Assembly: GCF_003858655.1 (NCBI RefSeq) | Contig: NZ_RQXV01000009.1 | Span: forward strand, 62,001-126,000 | Origin: Amphritea balenae | GTDB lineage: Bacteria > Pseudomonadota > Gammaproteobacteria > Pseudomonadales > Balneatricaceae | Reading direction: 5' to 3' | Length of the DNA stretch: 64,000 nucleotides | Shown here: positions 1 through 8,521 of the stretch, in pieces | How positions within the stretch are numbered: position 1 is the first letter of the stretch | Layout of the letters: the number at the start of each line of letters is the position of its first letter | The notes under the pieces: model-generated | The model's input: only the letters and a program-made list of their open reading frames with translations | Databases searched by the model: none | What the model was told of the DNA's origin: nothing | Program-made: the position numbers and the translations under genes

Positions 1-844
1 CTACCCGTTGCAGGGACCTGAGGCCGGCGTTGTTATTCTGGTTGATGATGTATCAAAGCAAACGACGGCCGAAAACATGCTGATCCATAATGATAAGATG
101 TCTTTCATGGGTGAGCTGGCATCGACCATGGCGCATGATATCAATATCCCTCTGCAGGCGATTCTGATGGACCTGAAGCGGTTCAAGAATATTATGGCTG
201 ACAGTAACTCATTGCTGGAGCAGGGCACTGGAAATAAGCAGATTCAGTTACTGGACTCTATCTATAATGATATGTCCGATAAAGGTGATCAGGTTTCAAA
301 GATCATTAATAACCTGCTGACTTTTGCCCGCAGTCGTCACGAAGAGAAGCAGTTAACCAATATTGTTGATGTGGTTGAGCATACCGCTAAGCTGGGTCGA
401 GAGGTTATTTCGGTGTCAGATGGCCTGATGTTTAAGCAGGTTAAGCTTGAATGGAGCATTGAACAAGGCTTGCCGCAAGTGTCTTGCTATATCACGGAAC
501 TACAGCAGGTGTTCCTGAGCCTGTTCCGTCATGCCTGCATCGCGATGCAGAAAAAGCTTGATCAGGACGGTTATGAACCGACAATAAAGATTATACTTTC
601 AGAGAGTTACGACAACCTTTGGATCAAAATTCACCACAACGGTGTAGGTTTGACGGCTGATGAACAGATGAATCTGTTCGAGCCATTCTTCAGCAGCGAT
701 GAAGATGCAGAAGACTTTGATGCCGGGCAGCACTTATCATTCTCGTATTACATTATTACTGAGCAACACCAGGGGCATATGGCTGTAACCTCTGATGTTG
801 AGCTTGGTTCAACCTTTCATATGCAGTTGCCGTTACAGCACTAA
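1..844 (+). CDS. PAS/HisKA-type sensor histidine kinase, C-terminal part, 5' end cut by window
   Basis: The frame is open to the left edge, so the start lies outside the window. The visible part begins with the end of a PAS-like strand (VVILVDDVS), then a dimerisation/phosphoacceptor helix with H-box MAHDINIPLQAIL, then a GHKL ATP-binding domain. The catalytic domain is eroded. The N-box reads LSLFRHACIAM, with His where Asn binds Mg. The G1 box reads HHNGVGL instead of DxGxG. The G2 position reads GQHLSFS instead of GxGxG. The F-box (FEPFFSS) and the C-terminal GSTF strand are intact. The protein may therefore bind ATP poorly, or act as a phosphatase or scaffold. A NarL-type response regulator lies 4 kb away, but pairing the two is only a guess. 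A strong hairpin follows the stop. Confidence 0.8.
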   Translation, partial: YPLQGPEAGVVILVDDVSKQTTAENMLIHNDKMSFMGELASTMAHDINIPLQAILMDLKRFKNIMADSNSLLEQGTGNKQIQLLDSIYNDMSDKGDQVSKIINNLLTFARSRHEEKQLTNIVDVVEHTAKLGREVISVSDGLMFKQVKLEWSIEQGLPQVSCYITELQQVFLSLFRHACIAMQKKLDQDGYEPTIKIILSESYDNLWIKIHHNGVGLTADEQMNLFEPFFSSDEDAEDFDAGQHLSFSYYIITEQHQGHMAVTSDVELGSTFHMQLPLQH

Positions 845-855
845 TTATTTGATCA

Positions 856-879
856 TGCCAGCCCGGGTCAGGGCTGGCA
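856..879 (+). terminator. Perfect 9-bp stem hairpin after the kinase gene
   Basis: TGCCAGCCC and GGGCTGGCA form a perfect 9-bp stem around a 6-base loop, 12 bases after the kinase stop codon. The following run is only moderately T-rich (CATTTC), so termination is likely but not textbook. Confidence 0.55.
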
Positions 880-1171
880 CATTTCAGCTATCAAACGCCT
901 CCTTCCAAGTAGCCTCTTCTTAATTAACAGCTTGCTGCATGCCTAAAGGTAAGTTGGAGTAAATTCCTGACACTCTGTTTGGCTCTGAAGCAGCCTCCTT
1001 ATTTAAGGGGCTGGAAATCAGGAAAGTAACCCCGATACACATCTGAATAAATTGTCTACTAAACAGCATGCAAACTCATAAAAAATGCCTATAGTTTAGG
1101 GTGTGTGTAGCTGCTAAGGATAGCAGCGAAGTATCATGCTGAAATTAAAGGTTTTTGCTGAGGGATGCAGC
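880..1171. other. Intergenic stretch, no gene seen
   Basis: Between the kinase hairpin and the lipoprotein gene I see no credible coding frame and no RNA that I recognise. The last 15 bases carry the ribosome binding site of the lipoprotein gene. Confidence 0.5.
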
Positions 1172-1684
1172 ATGAAAAAGACCATTAAAAAAATTATTTA
1201 TTGCATGATTTCCGTTTCCTTATCCGCCTGTACTGAAACCGATGATCCTGTTCAAAAATTCGAGCAGTTGACTGATCTATACGTTGAAACTGTATCTAAA
1301 CAACCTGTCAGGCTGTCACCGCCAGGAACGAGGCCGGCCTCATCAACGGTGTGGCATCGACGACAAATATACATATCAGATTTAAACTATGATGTTAGAA
1401 AAACGAACTCTTTGGTTTCCCCATTAATCGGCGAGATGACTTTCACCTGCGGCGTAAAAGGCAGGCAGGGAAAATCTAAGGCAGAGGTATCAGAGGGGCC
1501 TGATGAGTTTGATCAGGGCATAATCTGTATAGCCAAATATGCATATCAAAAACAAACCTGGGTAAAAAAACAATTTCATTGTGAAGATGCTTATTATGAC
1601 CAGCGCACCGGGAAAGTGCGTAAGGAGCTGGTCGAGCCGCAAGAAGGCGTTTCGCTTGACTGTTCTAAGCATCTTATGGAGTAA
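1172..1684 (+). CDS. Small predicted lipoprotein of unknown function
   Basis: This encodes 170 residues. An upstream ATG at 1136 exists, but the ATG at 1172 is preceded by GAGGG at good spacing and opens directly into a signal peptide (MKKTIKKIIYCMISV) ending in the lipobox LSAC, so I start there. Cys at about residue 20 would be lipidated. The mature part is polar, has several Cys (for example in FHCEDAYYD and LDCSKH) and matches no family I recognise. It stands alone between two accessory genes. An envelope location is inferred from the signal. Function is unknown. Confidence 0.6.
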   Translation: MKKTIKKIIYCMISVSLSACTETDDPVQKFEQLTDLYVETVSKQPVRLSPPGTRPASSTVWHRRQIYISDLNYDVRKTNSLVSPLIGEMTFTCGVKGRQGKSKAEVSEGPDEFDQGIICIAKYAYQKQTWVKKQFHCEDAYYDQRTGKVRKELVEPQEGVSLDCSKHLME

Positions 1685-1742
1685 GGTTGCCGATGAGCCT
1701 GGTGGATAAAGCTGTATCGCATTGATAATTCGCACCCAGACT

Positions 1743-1771
1743 AGGGTGAGGGTGAGGGTGAGGGTGAGGGT
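1743..1771. repeat. AGGGTG hexamer tandem repeat
   Basis: About 4.8 uninterrupted copies of AGGGTG lie 60 bases after the lipoprotein gene. The G-rich strand has the spacing needed for G-quadruplex formation, and copy number could vary by slippage. Confidence 0.85.
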
Positions 1772-1946
1772 TAACACTAAGCGGCGAGGGCAACGTTGTT
1801 GATTAATCAGATTATCAGCATAGATAAAAGACTGTAAATAAAATTAAAGTACTACCTTATAAGATTAGGATATTAAGTTGTATTTTAAGAATAATTAATA
1901 AATCCAAAGCGATAGAGATGAGGATTAAATTATATAGCTGTATGAG

Positions 1947-3173
1947 TTAAACCTCTTGCCCCTTAGCGCTTGATGCTCGCTCCATATTATCCGAATCCAC
2001 ATACAGCTCGTCAGTGGTTCTGATGCTCCCGTGTCCCAGGTCTGCCTGGACATGGGCGAGATTACGACCTGCTGCAACCTCCATTGAGGCCCCTGTGTGC
2101 CTTAACCAGTGGGTGGTGGCGGCACGAAGCTCTGAGGCTTCTACATCAAAACCATCTTCTATTAGGGAATGGCATCCTTCATTTAAAGCGGCTTCAACAA
2201 TATTGCGTAACTGACGACTGCCAATACCTCGGTTCTTTACCCTGGATTCGATTACCGGTTCAGATGAATCTTTGGAGGGCAGGGAAGCTAGCCCCCTGTA
2301 TAGTCTATAGCGCTTGAGAAACCCGATATATTCATTAGATATAGAAACATCCCTTTCTTTAGAGCCTTTACCATAGGTTCGAAACCACCAGTTCCCTTCG
2401 TGATCCCGGTGAAAGTGGGACATTACAGGCAACCAGTTAGGGCGCTCTGAAAGCTCTGATATACGTAATTTAAGTGATTTTAAAGTCGCTATAACGAAAA
2501 GTGTTCTTTCATGCTGAGAGTTCGTATCCGCCATGGATTTGGCGGAACTAAGCAGATACTCCCATTGCAGTTCAGATAAGCGTCTGGCGGTATTGATCCC
2601 CGTTTCTTGTCTCAGATAGGGGCAGTTCTTTTTAACGATCGGAATATGATTGCCTGGGGCATAATCCTCAGCCATTAAGTAGTTAAAAAACACGCTGAGA
2701 TTAGAAAACAAACCTTGCCAGGACTTGGTATTCAGCCGTCCTATACCGGCACCGGCAGAACGAAAAGGGCGCCAGTGACTATTAGGCTCTCGAATGCCGT
2801 TAACGCTGTAGAATCGGCGCTGTATGGTTTCTGCCTGCCAGTTTGCGTCCGGCTTAGCGACGAAGTCCGTGTATTCTTCAAGATCACGGCGACGCAGTGT
2901 TGCTATTGATCTGCTTTTTATTAGCCAGGTCCATAACAAGAGTCGTTCAGCATCACCCCTGAATTTGTCATAGGTATCCTGACTTTTTTTACTGTAGCTA
3001 CACAGGAAATCTTTAGTGTAGCGGTAATCATCCAGAGCACCCTCAACATGAAGGCCCAGGACAAAGGACTCAACTGCAGGCGCCTGATCAGGAAATACTG
3101 TATTTCTGGGTATCTGGTTAAAGTGTTTAGCTGAATCAAACAACGGTAGGCCGGGGAAATTGTTAATCGACAC
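1947..3173 (-). CDS. Tyrosine recombinase/phage-type integrase
   Basis: This 408-residue site-specific recombinase cuts and rejoins DNA through a 3'-phosphotyrosine. The catalytic set is complete in the C-terminal half: Arg in LKLRISEL, Lys in GKGSKERDVSI, the HxxR box in TTHWLRHTGAS, His in DLGHGSIRTT and the Tyr nucleophile in LYVDSD. The N-terminal half looks like a SAM-like core-binding domain. It is longer than XerC/XerD (about 300) and than integron integrases (about 320-340), so it is not IntI. No excisionase or other phage gene is adjacent, and no tRNA attachment site is seen. About 1.2 kb upstream has no clear gene, and a perfect inverted repeat at 3236-3263 could be its operator or core site. 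It is probably the remnant or motor of a small integrated element. Confidence 0.85.
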   Translation of the reverse strand: MSINNFPGLPLFDSAKHFNQIPRNTVFPDQAPAVESFVLGLHVEGALDDYRYTKDFLCSYSKKSQDTYDKFRGDAERLLLWTWLIKSRSIATLRRRDLEEYTDFVAKPDANWQAETIQRRFYSVNGIREPNSHWRPFRSAGAGIGRLNTKSWQGLFSNLSVFFNYLMAEDYAPGNHIPIVKKNCPYLRQETGINTARRLSELQWEYLLSSAKSMADTNSQHERTLFVIATLKSLKLRISELSERPNWLPVMSHFHRDHEGNWWFRTYGKGSKERDVSISNEYIGFLKRYRLYRGLASLPSKDSSEPVIESRVKNRGIGSRQLRNIVEAALNEGCHSLIEDGFDVEASELRAATTHWLRHTGASMEVAAGRNLAHVQADLGHGSIRTTDELYVDSDNMERASSAKGQEV

Positions 3174-3235
3174 AGTGTGATGAGCCTCTGGTAATTGTCA
3201 GATATATAAAGGAATTATATGCGTCGACTCTATTG

Positions 3236-3263
3236 ATTTCCAGTAGTGTCTACTACTGGAAAT
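3236..3263. promoter_or_regulatory. 11-bp perfect inverted repeat upstream of the integrase
   Basis: ATTTCCAGTAG (3236-3246) and its exact reverse complement CTACTGGAAAT (3253-3263) flank a 6-base spacer, 62 bases upstream of the integrase start. The geometry suits an operator or a recombinase core site. No T-run follows, so a terminator is unlikely. Confidence 0.5.
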
Positions 3264-4363
3264 TGGTAAGAGATACGGCGATGCCTGGTTAAACGGCAAT
3301 TTATCCTGATCCCCGGACCTACATATTATTTAAAAGCTGAATAACAAGTTGCTTGATAATGGATTGGTTTGTTGTAGCCACAGGGATTCCATAAAGATGT
3401 TCAGTTACAAGCTCTAGGCTGTATCCCTGTTACTGATCTTACTTACAGCTTTATATGAATACCTTAGTCTTTCTAAGTGCGTTGCGAATCATATTTAGCA
3501 AAACCGAGGTCTCAGAACCCAGGTTTCAGATGACGGTGCTGAAATTAGCAAATTAATTAAATCGTAGTTCTATGCCGGGCTCGAAAGAATAAGAGCTCTT
3601 ATTAAGAAATAGCGAATGGCTCATGAATGTCATTATTTCCGTTACGCTGCGTTATTGTTATAGGTAGCTAAGAGAAGTCTTTTGCTAACTAAATTTGTTA
3701 ACTAAATCATTTACCGACTGTTACCGATTGAAAAGAGCCCTTAAGTAAAGCGCGTCAGATTTCATGGAGTGATGTAGGTACCACAAAACTTAAATCATCG
3801 ACGCTCTCCGCACGAGCGAATCAAGCATTACATGGAACGCTTAGTTTTTAAGAAATTAGCCCTGAGAAATTAGCTCTGAGAAATTAGATTAAACAGCGCT
3901 TCAAAAGAGAAGGTCTGCTCAGGGGCGTTTTACAAAACACTTCATAGAAAATAGCTAAGAAAGTGGCTATCACTGGCTGCAATGCTGACATCTGGTTAGC
4001 CCTTATTGTTAACTTCTTTTTAAGCCTGTTAGTCCAATCGTGTATTTGTATAGTCCCACACCCAAGGCCGTGTAATGTAGTATCTATAAATATCTCATTT
4101 AACATAATATAGATTATGTGTAGTTGTGTATTTACACTAACAGGCTCAATTTGAGCCTTTAGCTGAAAGCGATGACTTACTTAGATAAATGGAATTTGGA
4201 TGTTGTTATGTGTGCCGTACGTGAAATTAACAGAGGTTTTAGCTACCGAGTTACACATAAGCCACTCTGGGCGCGCACCTGTGTTTGTGCGCATCGCTGC
4301 GGTTAAGTTACAGCTATACCCGTTCGGGAAAGATAATTATTTAAGATAACTTGATGGAAATAA
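3264..4363. other. 1.1-kb gene-poor accessory stretch
   Basis: I find no convincing coding frame here. A 73-codon minus-strand frame at 3884-4105 and a 44-codon plus-strand frame near 4170 lack ribosome sites and family resemblance. A 14-base unit (GAAATTAGCTCTGA and variants) repeats about 2.7 times near 3851-3888. Short inverted repeats occur at 4273-4292 (GCGCAC/GTGCGC) and near 4318 (CCCGTTCGGG). The stretch probably belongs to the element that carries the integrase. Confidence 0.45.
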
Positions 4364-4642
4364 TCAGGAGATAAGAACAGGCTGATCTGGCGAATCATAG
4401 CTGCAGATCAGGTACGGTGAAACAGGAACAAGCTCATTGGTTTGGTATGACTGAACGATTAATTCTTGAGCGCCAGACACTGAATCAAGTTTGGCTACTA
4501 CCTGATAAGGCGCACCTTTACATAACAGCCGTCTGCTGTTTTTGTAGAGATCTGCATCGAGATAAATTTGATCGCCGACATGTATTTCACGCCAGAGAAA
4601 GTCTGCCTCTAAAATTAATTCCGACTGGTCCTGATGATACAT
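4364..4642 (-). CDS. Small hypothetical protein downstream of the response regulator
   Basis: This encodes 92 residues, acidic and soluble, with the balanced composition of a real globular protein (for example VGDQIYLDADLYKN and GAPYQVVAKLDSV, which suggest a small beta-rich fold). I recognise no family. It lies 45 bases after the response regulator stop on the same strand and may be co-transcribed with it. The ATG is preceded only by a weak GGGA. A plus-strand frame over the same bases looks like a shadow. Confidence 0.5.
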   Translation of the reverse strand: MYHQDQSELILEADFLWREIHVGDQIYLDADLYKNSRRLLCKGAPYQVVAKLDSVSGAQELIVQSYQTNELVPVSPYLICSYDSPDQPVLIS

Positions 4643-4687
4643 AAAGCCGTTGTCCCATTGTCATTAGATGGCCCGACTATGAAAAGC

Positions 4688-5353
4688 TCAGGCCTGTACA
4701 ATATTATGACGAATGGCGATATGTACAAGTTCAGAATTATTATTGATACCCAGTTTGCGTATGATATTGGCGCGATGGGCATGAACTGTTTTAGGGCTCA
4801 GAAACATCTTTTCAGCGATCTGGGCAACAGGATGGCCTTGAGCCAGGCAAGAGAATATCTGGAATTCGCGCTTAGTAAGTTTGGCAAAGGGTGAGCTGCT
4901 GTCAGATGCGCCTGGATCAAGCATGTTCCGGATGCTTTCTGCAAAGTACGTGCGCCCTTCTGAGGCCTCACAAACAGCCTTAAGCAGCTCGTCAGGGGCG
5001 CAGCGCTTAGTCAGATAACCAGAAGCGCCTGCTTGAACAACATGGGCAGGAAAAGGTTCACTTTCCATAACGGTGAGCACTAAAACCCGCGCGGCAGGGT
5101 CTTTAGCACGAATAATGCGAATCGCCTCTAAGCCACCGTATGATTGAATGCTTTTACTATTACTGTCGTCAGGCATGGAAAGATCCATAATGACAACATC
5201 AGGCCGCGATTCGAAATACTTCTCGACGGCCTCCTGGCCACTGCTTGCTTCAGCAATGATGGAGATACGACTATCGTTATCCAGTAATCGTTGGAATCCC
5301 GCCCGAACGACCGGATGATCGTCAACCAGCAATACTTTAATTATATTATTCAT
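4688..5353 (-). CDS. NarL/FixJ-type two-component response regulator
   Basis: This is a 221-residue transcription factor. The receiver domain (about 1-130) has the acidic pair in LLVDDHPVVRAG, the phosphoacceptor Asp in DVVIMDLSMPDD and the conserved Lys in YLTKR. The C-terminal LuxR-type helix-turn-helix (about 150-215) reads LTKREFQIFSCLAQGHPVAQ, then a recognition helix with SPKTVHAHRANI. A roughly 10-residue polar insertion (SNSKSIQSYGG) follows the phosphorylation loop, where most relatives have only a short loop. No intact partner kinase is adjacent. The eroded kinase at the left edge is a candidate only by proximity. The target genes are unknown. Confidence 0.9.
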   Translation of the reverse strand: MNNIIKVLLVDDHPVVRAGFQRLLDNDSRISIIAEASSGQEAVEKYFESRPDVVIMDLSMPDDSNSKSIQSYGGLEAIRIIRAKDPAARVLVLTVMESEPFPAHVVQAGASGYLTKRCAPDELLKAVCEASEGRTYFAESIRNMLDPGASDSSSPFAKLTKREFQIFSCLAQGHPVAQIAEKMFLSPKTVHAHRANIIRKLGINNNSELVHIAIRHNIVQA

Positions 5354-5437
5354 ATGTAGATCAGATCCATCTCAGATACAGACCGATAATAGTGATTTTA
5401 CCGGTCGATAGCTATCATCCATAATAGCTATGCGATA

Positions 5438-5887
5438 TTAATTTTTATTTTCAATAAGTGAGTCAGCACCACGATAGACCCCATGACTATTGATATCCAG
5501 TGCAACAGCCGGCGACACATCATCACTACTGACGACAACAGGCATCGCAACTAACTCATCACTATAACCTATCAACTGAATACCTTCTTTCTTGCAATGC
5601 AATAACACTTTCTCAAGCGCCCTCACTACCGCTGTTTGACGCGTACTCAGGTGGGAGTCGCTTGGCTGGTCATCTTCAGGCTTCTTGCTGGTTACCTGTC
5701 GTATGGCATAACCCTGCTCGTCAACAAGTTGCAGCGTTACGCCTGCCAGCTTCTCTTTAACCAGAACTACTTTAGCAAGGCTAAAAACAGCCTCATCTGT
5801 ACAGCAAACGGCACCATCATCATCGCACTCACGAATCCCTTCCAGGATCTCGTCAAATGATGCGCCTTTATCAAGGTATGTATCCAT
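5438..5887 (-). CDS. Hypothetical acidic protein downstream of the KfrA-like gene
   Basis: This encodes 149 residues with no signal peptide or membrane segment. It is acidic, and the middle (about 70-85, KPEDDQPSDS) looks disordered. I do not recognise a family. It starts 20 bases after the stop of the KfrA-like gene on the same strand, with AAGAG before the ATG, so the two probably form one transcript. Confidence 0.55.
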   Translation of the reverse strand: MDTYLDKGASFDEILEGIRECDDDGAVCCTDEAVFSLAKVVLVKEKLAGVTLQLVDEQGYAIRQVTSKKPEDDQPSDSHLSTRQTAVVRALEKVLLHCKKEGIQLIGYSDELVAMPVVVSSDDVSPAVALDINSHGVYRGADSLIENKN

Positions 5888-5907
5888 AGCTCTTATAATT
5901 CATATGG

Positions 5908-6795
5908 TTAATGGCTTTTGTTAAGGCTTTTTAATAGCTCATGTAGCCTTTGAACTTCCTGCTCTTTTTCCTGCAGACGGATAGTTAATCCCGAATCATC
6001 CGGATCAGTATCTGAGGTTACATGCAGCTGTCGCTCAATCTCTTGATAGCGGAGGTCCTGCTGATTTATAACCAGTTCAAACTCATGCTTTTCTTTAATC
6101 GCCTTACGCTCTGCATCAAACAAAGCTTCCCGCAATCCGCGGTTTTCTTGTACCAGGCTATCATTATGCTTTACAAGCCGATTGCATTCACCCTCAAGGT
6201 ACTGATTTTTATGCCGGTATTCCAGTATTTCCTGCTCTTTGATGTTTCCTGAAGACCGATCCAGGCGTTCAACAACCAATTCAAGCTCTTTCTGCTGACG
6301 TGCAAGCTCTCTGTTTTCAGTCTGCAGATGCATCTCACGTTCATCTGAGGCTCGCTGTTTTTGCTGTAATTCAGCGATATTGTCCAGATAGCGCTGGTTG
6401 TCGGTCAGCAGACGGTCTGACAGATCTTGTAGTCGCTGAAGATCATTTTGATTTTCACCGCTTTGGGTATCGATCTCTTGCTTGAGCTGAAGATAGTGCT
6501 GCTCAATTGCTTCGCGCTGCTCAGCCAGCTGTGCCTCTGCATAGATCAGCGCTTGCTGCCAAAGTGCGCTGGCGCTATCAAACACAGGCTCTGGTATATC
6601 TGGTCGCTGGCGCTGTTCAACCAGTCGTTGGCCTAATCCCTGCCACCAGTCATTAAGAGCTTTGTTGATAGTGGTGAGGCTCCCCGTACCCAGTTCATTT
6701 CTGATGTGTTGCTGGGTGGGCTTCTGCCCGGCTGCCAACAGTTTGTCGGCCGCATCAAAGACTTTGTCGTAGGTAGTTTGTTTTTTTATAGTCAT
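5908..6795 (-). CDS. KfrA-like DNA-binding coiled-coil protein
   Basis: This encodes 295 residues. The first about 60 (KVFDAADKLLAAGQKPTQQH, then LGTGSLTTINKALNDWW) match the KfrA N-terminal DNA-binding domain known from plasmid-encoded regulators. From about residue 75 to 285 the sequence is an almost unbroken heptad-rich coiled coil full of Glu, Gln, Leu and Arg. KfrA proteins bind their own promoter and make long filamentous dimers. Chromosomal relatives are common near integrated elements. A perfect 14-bp palindrome 88 bases upstream of its start is a candidate operator, but it could equally serve the divergent gap gene. Autoregulation is inference. Confidence 0.8.
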   Translation of the reverse strand: MTIKKQTTYDKVFDAADKLLAAGQKPTQQHIRNELGTGSLTTINKALNDWWQGLGQRLVEQRQRPDIPEPVFDSASALWQQALIYAEAQLAEQREAIEQHYLQLKQEIDTQSGENQNDLQRLQDLSDRLLTDNQRYLDNIAELQQKQRASDEREMHLQTENRELARQQKELELVVERLDRSSGNIKEQEILEYRHKNQYLEGECNRLVKHNDSLVQENRGLREALFDAERKAIKEKHEFELVINQQDLRYQEIERQLHVTSDTDPDDSGLTIRLQEKEQEVQRLHELLKSLNKSH

Positions 6796-6882
6796 ATTAA
6801 TAATACAGAATACATATTTAATATTGGTAATATATCAGATTAATAAGGATTTAAAACACAGAATAGTGACTATCATGATGCA

Positions 6883-6896
6883 TTAGAGCGCTCTAA
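6883..6896. promoter_or_regulatory. 14-bp perfect palindrome between kfrA-like gene and gap
   Basis: TTAGAGCGCTCTAA is perfectly self-complementary and lies in the divergent promoter region, 66 bases before gap and 88 bases before the KfrA-like start. It is a good dimeric repressor site candidate. Which regulator uses it cannot be read from the sequence. Confidence 0.5.
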
Positions 6897-6961
6897 CGCT
6901 TTGTTTTTAAGTGCCGGCGGTTTTATGCTGAAGTTACGATATCTGCACTAAGGAGTGAACC

Positions 6962-7969
6962 ATGACAATCAGAGTAGCGATTAATGGTTATGGCCGGATT
7001 GGTCGAAATATTCTACGCGCACTTTATGAGTCAGGAAAAAACAAACAGATAGAAATTGTTGCTATAAACGACCTGGGTGATAGCCGGGTTAATGCCCATC
7101 TTACCGAATTTGACAGTGTTCACGGCCACTTTAATTATCCCGTCAGGGCGATCGACAACCGGATGGAAGTTGCGGGTGATAGCATACTCATCCTCAGCGA
7201 AGCGGATCCGCACGCCCTGCCCTGGACCGATCTTGATATCGATATTGTGTATGAGTGCACCGGACGATTTACCAGTCGTGAAGATGCCAGTGTTCACCTG
7301 GAGCAAGGCGCCAAACGCGTTCTGGTGTCTGCGCCGGCAAAAAATGCTGACGCGACGGTTGTTTATGGTGTCAACCATCAGGTACTTGAGTCTCGCCATC
7401 AGATCATTTCTAACGCGTCTTGTACGACGAACTGCCTTGCGCCAGTGGCAAAGGTGCTAAATGATCACATAGGCATTAAAGAAGGGATAATGACCACCAT
7501 ACACGCCTATACCAATGACCAGCATCTGTCTGATGTTTACAGTAATGATATTTATCGGGCGCGAGCAGCCACGTTATCGATGATCCCAACCAAAACAGGC
7601 GCGGCCGAAGCGGTTGGATTGGTGATGCCTGAGCTTAAAGGCAAGCTGACAGGGATGGCTGTAAGAGTGCCTACTGCGAATGTTTCTTTAGTAGATCTCT
7701 GCTTCACCCCGGAGCGAAGTACCAGCGTTGAAGAGATTAATAGCCTGATGAGAGAGGCTTCTCAGACCTGGCTTAAAAATGTTCTTGAATATAACGAGCT
7801 GCCATTGGTATCGGTCGATTTTAATCACCACCCTGCTTCGTCAATTTTTGACAGTACGCAGACCCGTGTTATGGATGGCATGGTTAAAGTGTTTGCCTGG
7901 TATGACAACGAATGGGGGTTTTCTAATCGAATGCTGGATACGACTATTGAGCTGTTTAAGCAGGAATAA
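6962..7969 (+). CDS. gap: Type I glyceraldehyde-3-phosphate dehydrogenase
   Basis: This encodes 335 residues, the family length. The enzyme oxidises glyceraldehyde 3-phosphate with NAD(P) and phosphate in glycolysis/gluconeogenesis. The Rossmann motif is [10 protein letters not shown]. The active-site Cys lies in [12 protein letters not shown], the catalytic His in [10 protein letters not shown], and the phosphate-binding Arg in [12 protein letters not shown]. The end [14 protein letters not shown] is diagnostic. The related erythrose-4-phosphate dehydrogenase (Epd) has a different post-Cys segment (usually IPVIK), so GAPDH fits better. A strong ribosome site (AAGGAG) lies 6 bases before the ATG. 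The gene stands alone. Cofactor preference is not settled. Confidence 0.92.
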   Translation: MTIRVAINGYGRIGRNILRALYESGKNKQIEIVAINDLGDSRVNAHLTEFDSVHGHFNYPVRAIDNRMEVAGDSILILSEADPHALPWTDLDIDIVYECTGRFTSREDASVHLEQGAKRVLVSAPAKNADATVVYGVNHQVLESRHQIISNASCTTNCLAPVAKVLNDHIGIKEGIMTTIHAYTNDQHLSDVYSNDIYRARAATLSMIPTKTGAAEAVGLVMPELKGKLTGMAVRVPTANVSLVDLCFTPERSTSVEEINSLMREASQTWLKNVLEYNELPLVSVDFNHHPASSIFDSTQTRVMDGMVKVFAWYDNEWGFSNRMLDTTIELFKQE

Positions 7970-8021
7970 AAGATATTAGGGATTTACTAAGAGTGCTTAT
8001 GATGGGGGTGAGGTAAGAAGC

Positions 8022-8097
8022 TGGAGCGGAATATCGGGCTCGAACCGACGACCTGAACCTTGGCAAGGTTCCGCTCTACCAACTGAGCTAATTCCGC
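8022..8097 (-). tRNA. tRNA-Gly (GCC)
   Basis: This is 76 bases including an encoded CCA. Read on the minus strand it starts GCGGAATTAGCTCAG, has anticodon loop CTTGCCAA (anticodon GCC) and a TTCGAGC T-loop. It is identical to the copy at 8335-8410 and is the last gene of a four-tRNA transcript. Confidence 0.95.
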
Positions 8098-8135
8098 TTA
8101 ACTTACCTTTTTTATTATAGAGCAATGTCTATAAA

Positions 8136-8222
8136 TGGTGCCCGGAGCCGGACTTGAACCGGCACGATCTTTCGATCGGGAGATTTTAAGTCTCCTATGT
8201 CTACCAATTCCATCATCCGGGC
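8136..8222 (-). tRNA. leuZ: tRNA-Leu (TAA)
   Basis: This is 87 bases with encoded CCA and the long variable arm expected of tRNA-Leu. The anticodon loop is CTTAAAA (anticodon TAA). It corresponds in position to leuZ of the enterobacterial glyW-cysT-leuZ cluster. Confidence 0.95.
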
Positions 8223-8229
8223 GGATGTA

Positions 8230-8303
8230 TGGAGGCGCGGGTCGGAATCGAACCGGCGTTCACGGAGTTGCAGTCCGCTGCATGACCACTCTGCCACCGC
8301 GCC
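8230..8303 (-). tRNA. cysT: tRNA-Cys (GCA)
   Basis: This is 74 bases with encoded CCA. The acceptor pairs GGCGCGG with CCGCGCC, and the anticodon loop is CTGCAAC (anticodon GCA). Its position corresponds to cysT. Confidence 0.95.
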
Positions 8304-8334
8304 TAAAGGTACACCAAACTTTTTACTTAGCAGT

Positions 8335-8410
8335 TGGAGCGGAATATCGGGCTCGAACCGACGACCTGAACCTTGGCAAGGTTCCGCTCTACCAACTGAG
8401 CTAATTCCGC
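8335..8410 (-). tRNA. glyW: tRNA-Gly (GCC), first gene of the tRNA cluster
   Basis: This is 76 bases with encoded CCA and anticodon GCC. It is identical to the copy at 8022-8097. Transcript order is Gly-Cys-Leu-Gly, downstream of uvrC and pgsA as in many gammaproteobacteria, with one extra Gly copy at the end. Confidence 0.95.
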
Positions 8411-8433
8411 CTGCTTCGTAAGAAGTGGTGCGT

Positions 8434-8461
8434 ATTATAGACAGCTCACCTTTTATGTCAA
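8434..8461 (-). promoter_or_regulatory. Near-ideal sigma-70 promoter of the tRNA cluster
   Basis: On the minus strand TTGACA (8461-8456), a 16-base spacer and TATAAT (8439-8434) lie 23 bases ahead of the first tRNA-Gly. Both hexamers match consensus, with a spacer one base short of the optimum. Strong constitutive transcription is expected. Confidence 0.85.
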
Positions 8462-8521
8462 CAACTTTTCAGAAGAAAAAAATCTAATCAGATTAACAAG
8501 TTAGAACTGTATAACCTTTGA

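Noticed and set aside
1490-1777. 95-codon minus-strand frame over the lipoprotein gene and G-rich repeat
   Set aside because: Its N-terminus is only the translated hexamer repeat (LTLTLT) and the rest is antisense to the lipoprotein gene, which has a ribosome site and signal peptide.
1947-3173. Integron integrase (IntI)
   Set aside because: Too long, lacks recognisable IntI-specific insertion and is 60 kb from the cassettes; it is a different tyrosine recombinase.
3884-4105. Possible 73-residue protein in the gene-poor stretch
   Set aside because: No ribosome site, low-complexity flank, and no resemblance to a family.
4170-4304. Possible 44-residue plus-strand peptide
   Set aside because: Weak ribosome site and composition typical of chance frames.
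4417-4644. 75-codon plus-strand frame
   Set aside because: Antisense to the more protein-like minus-strand gene 4364-4642.
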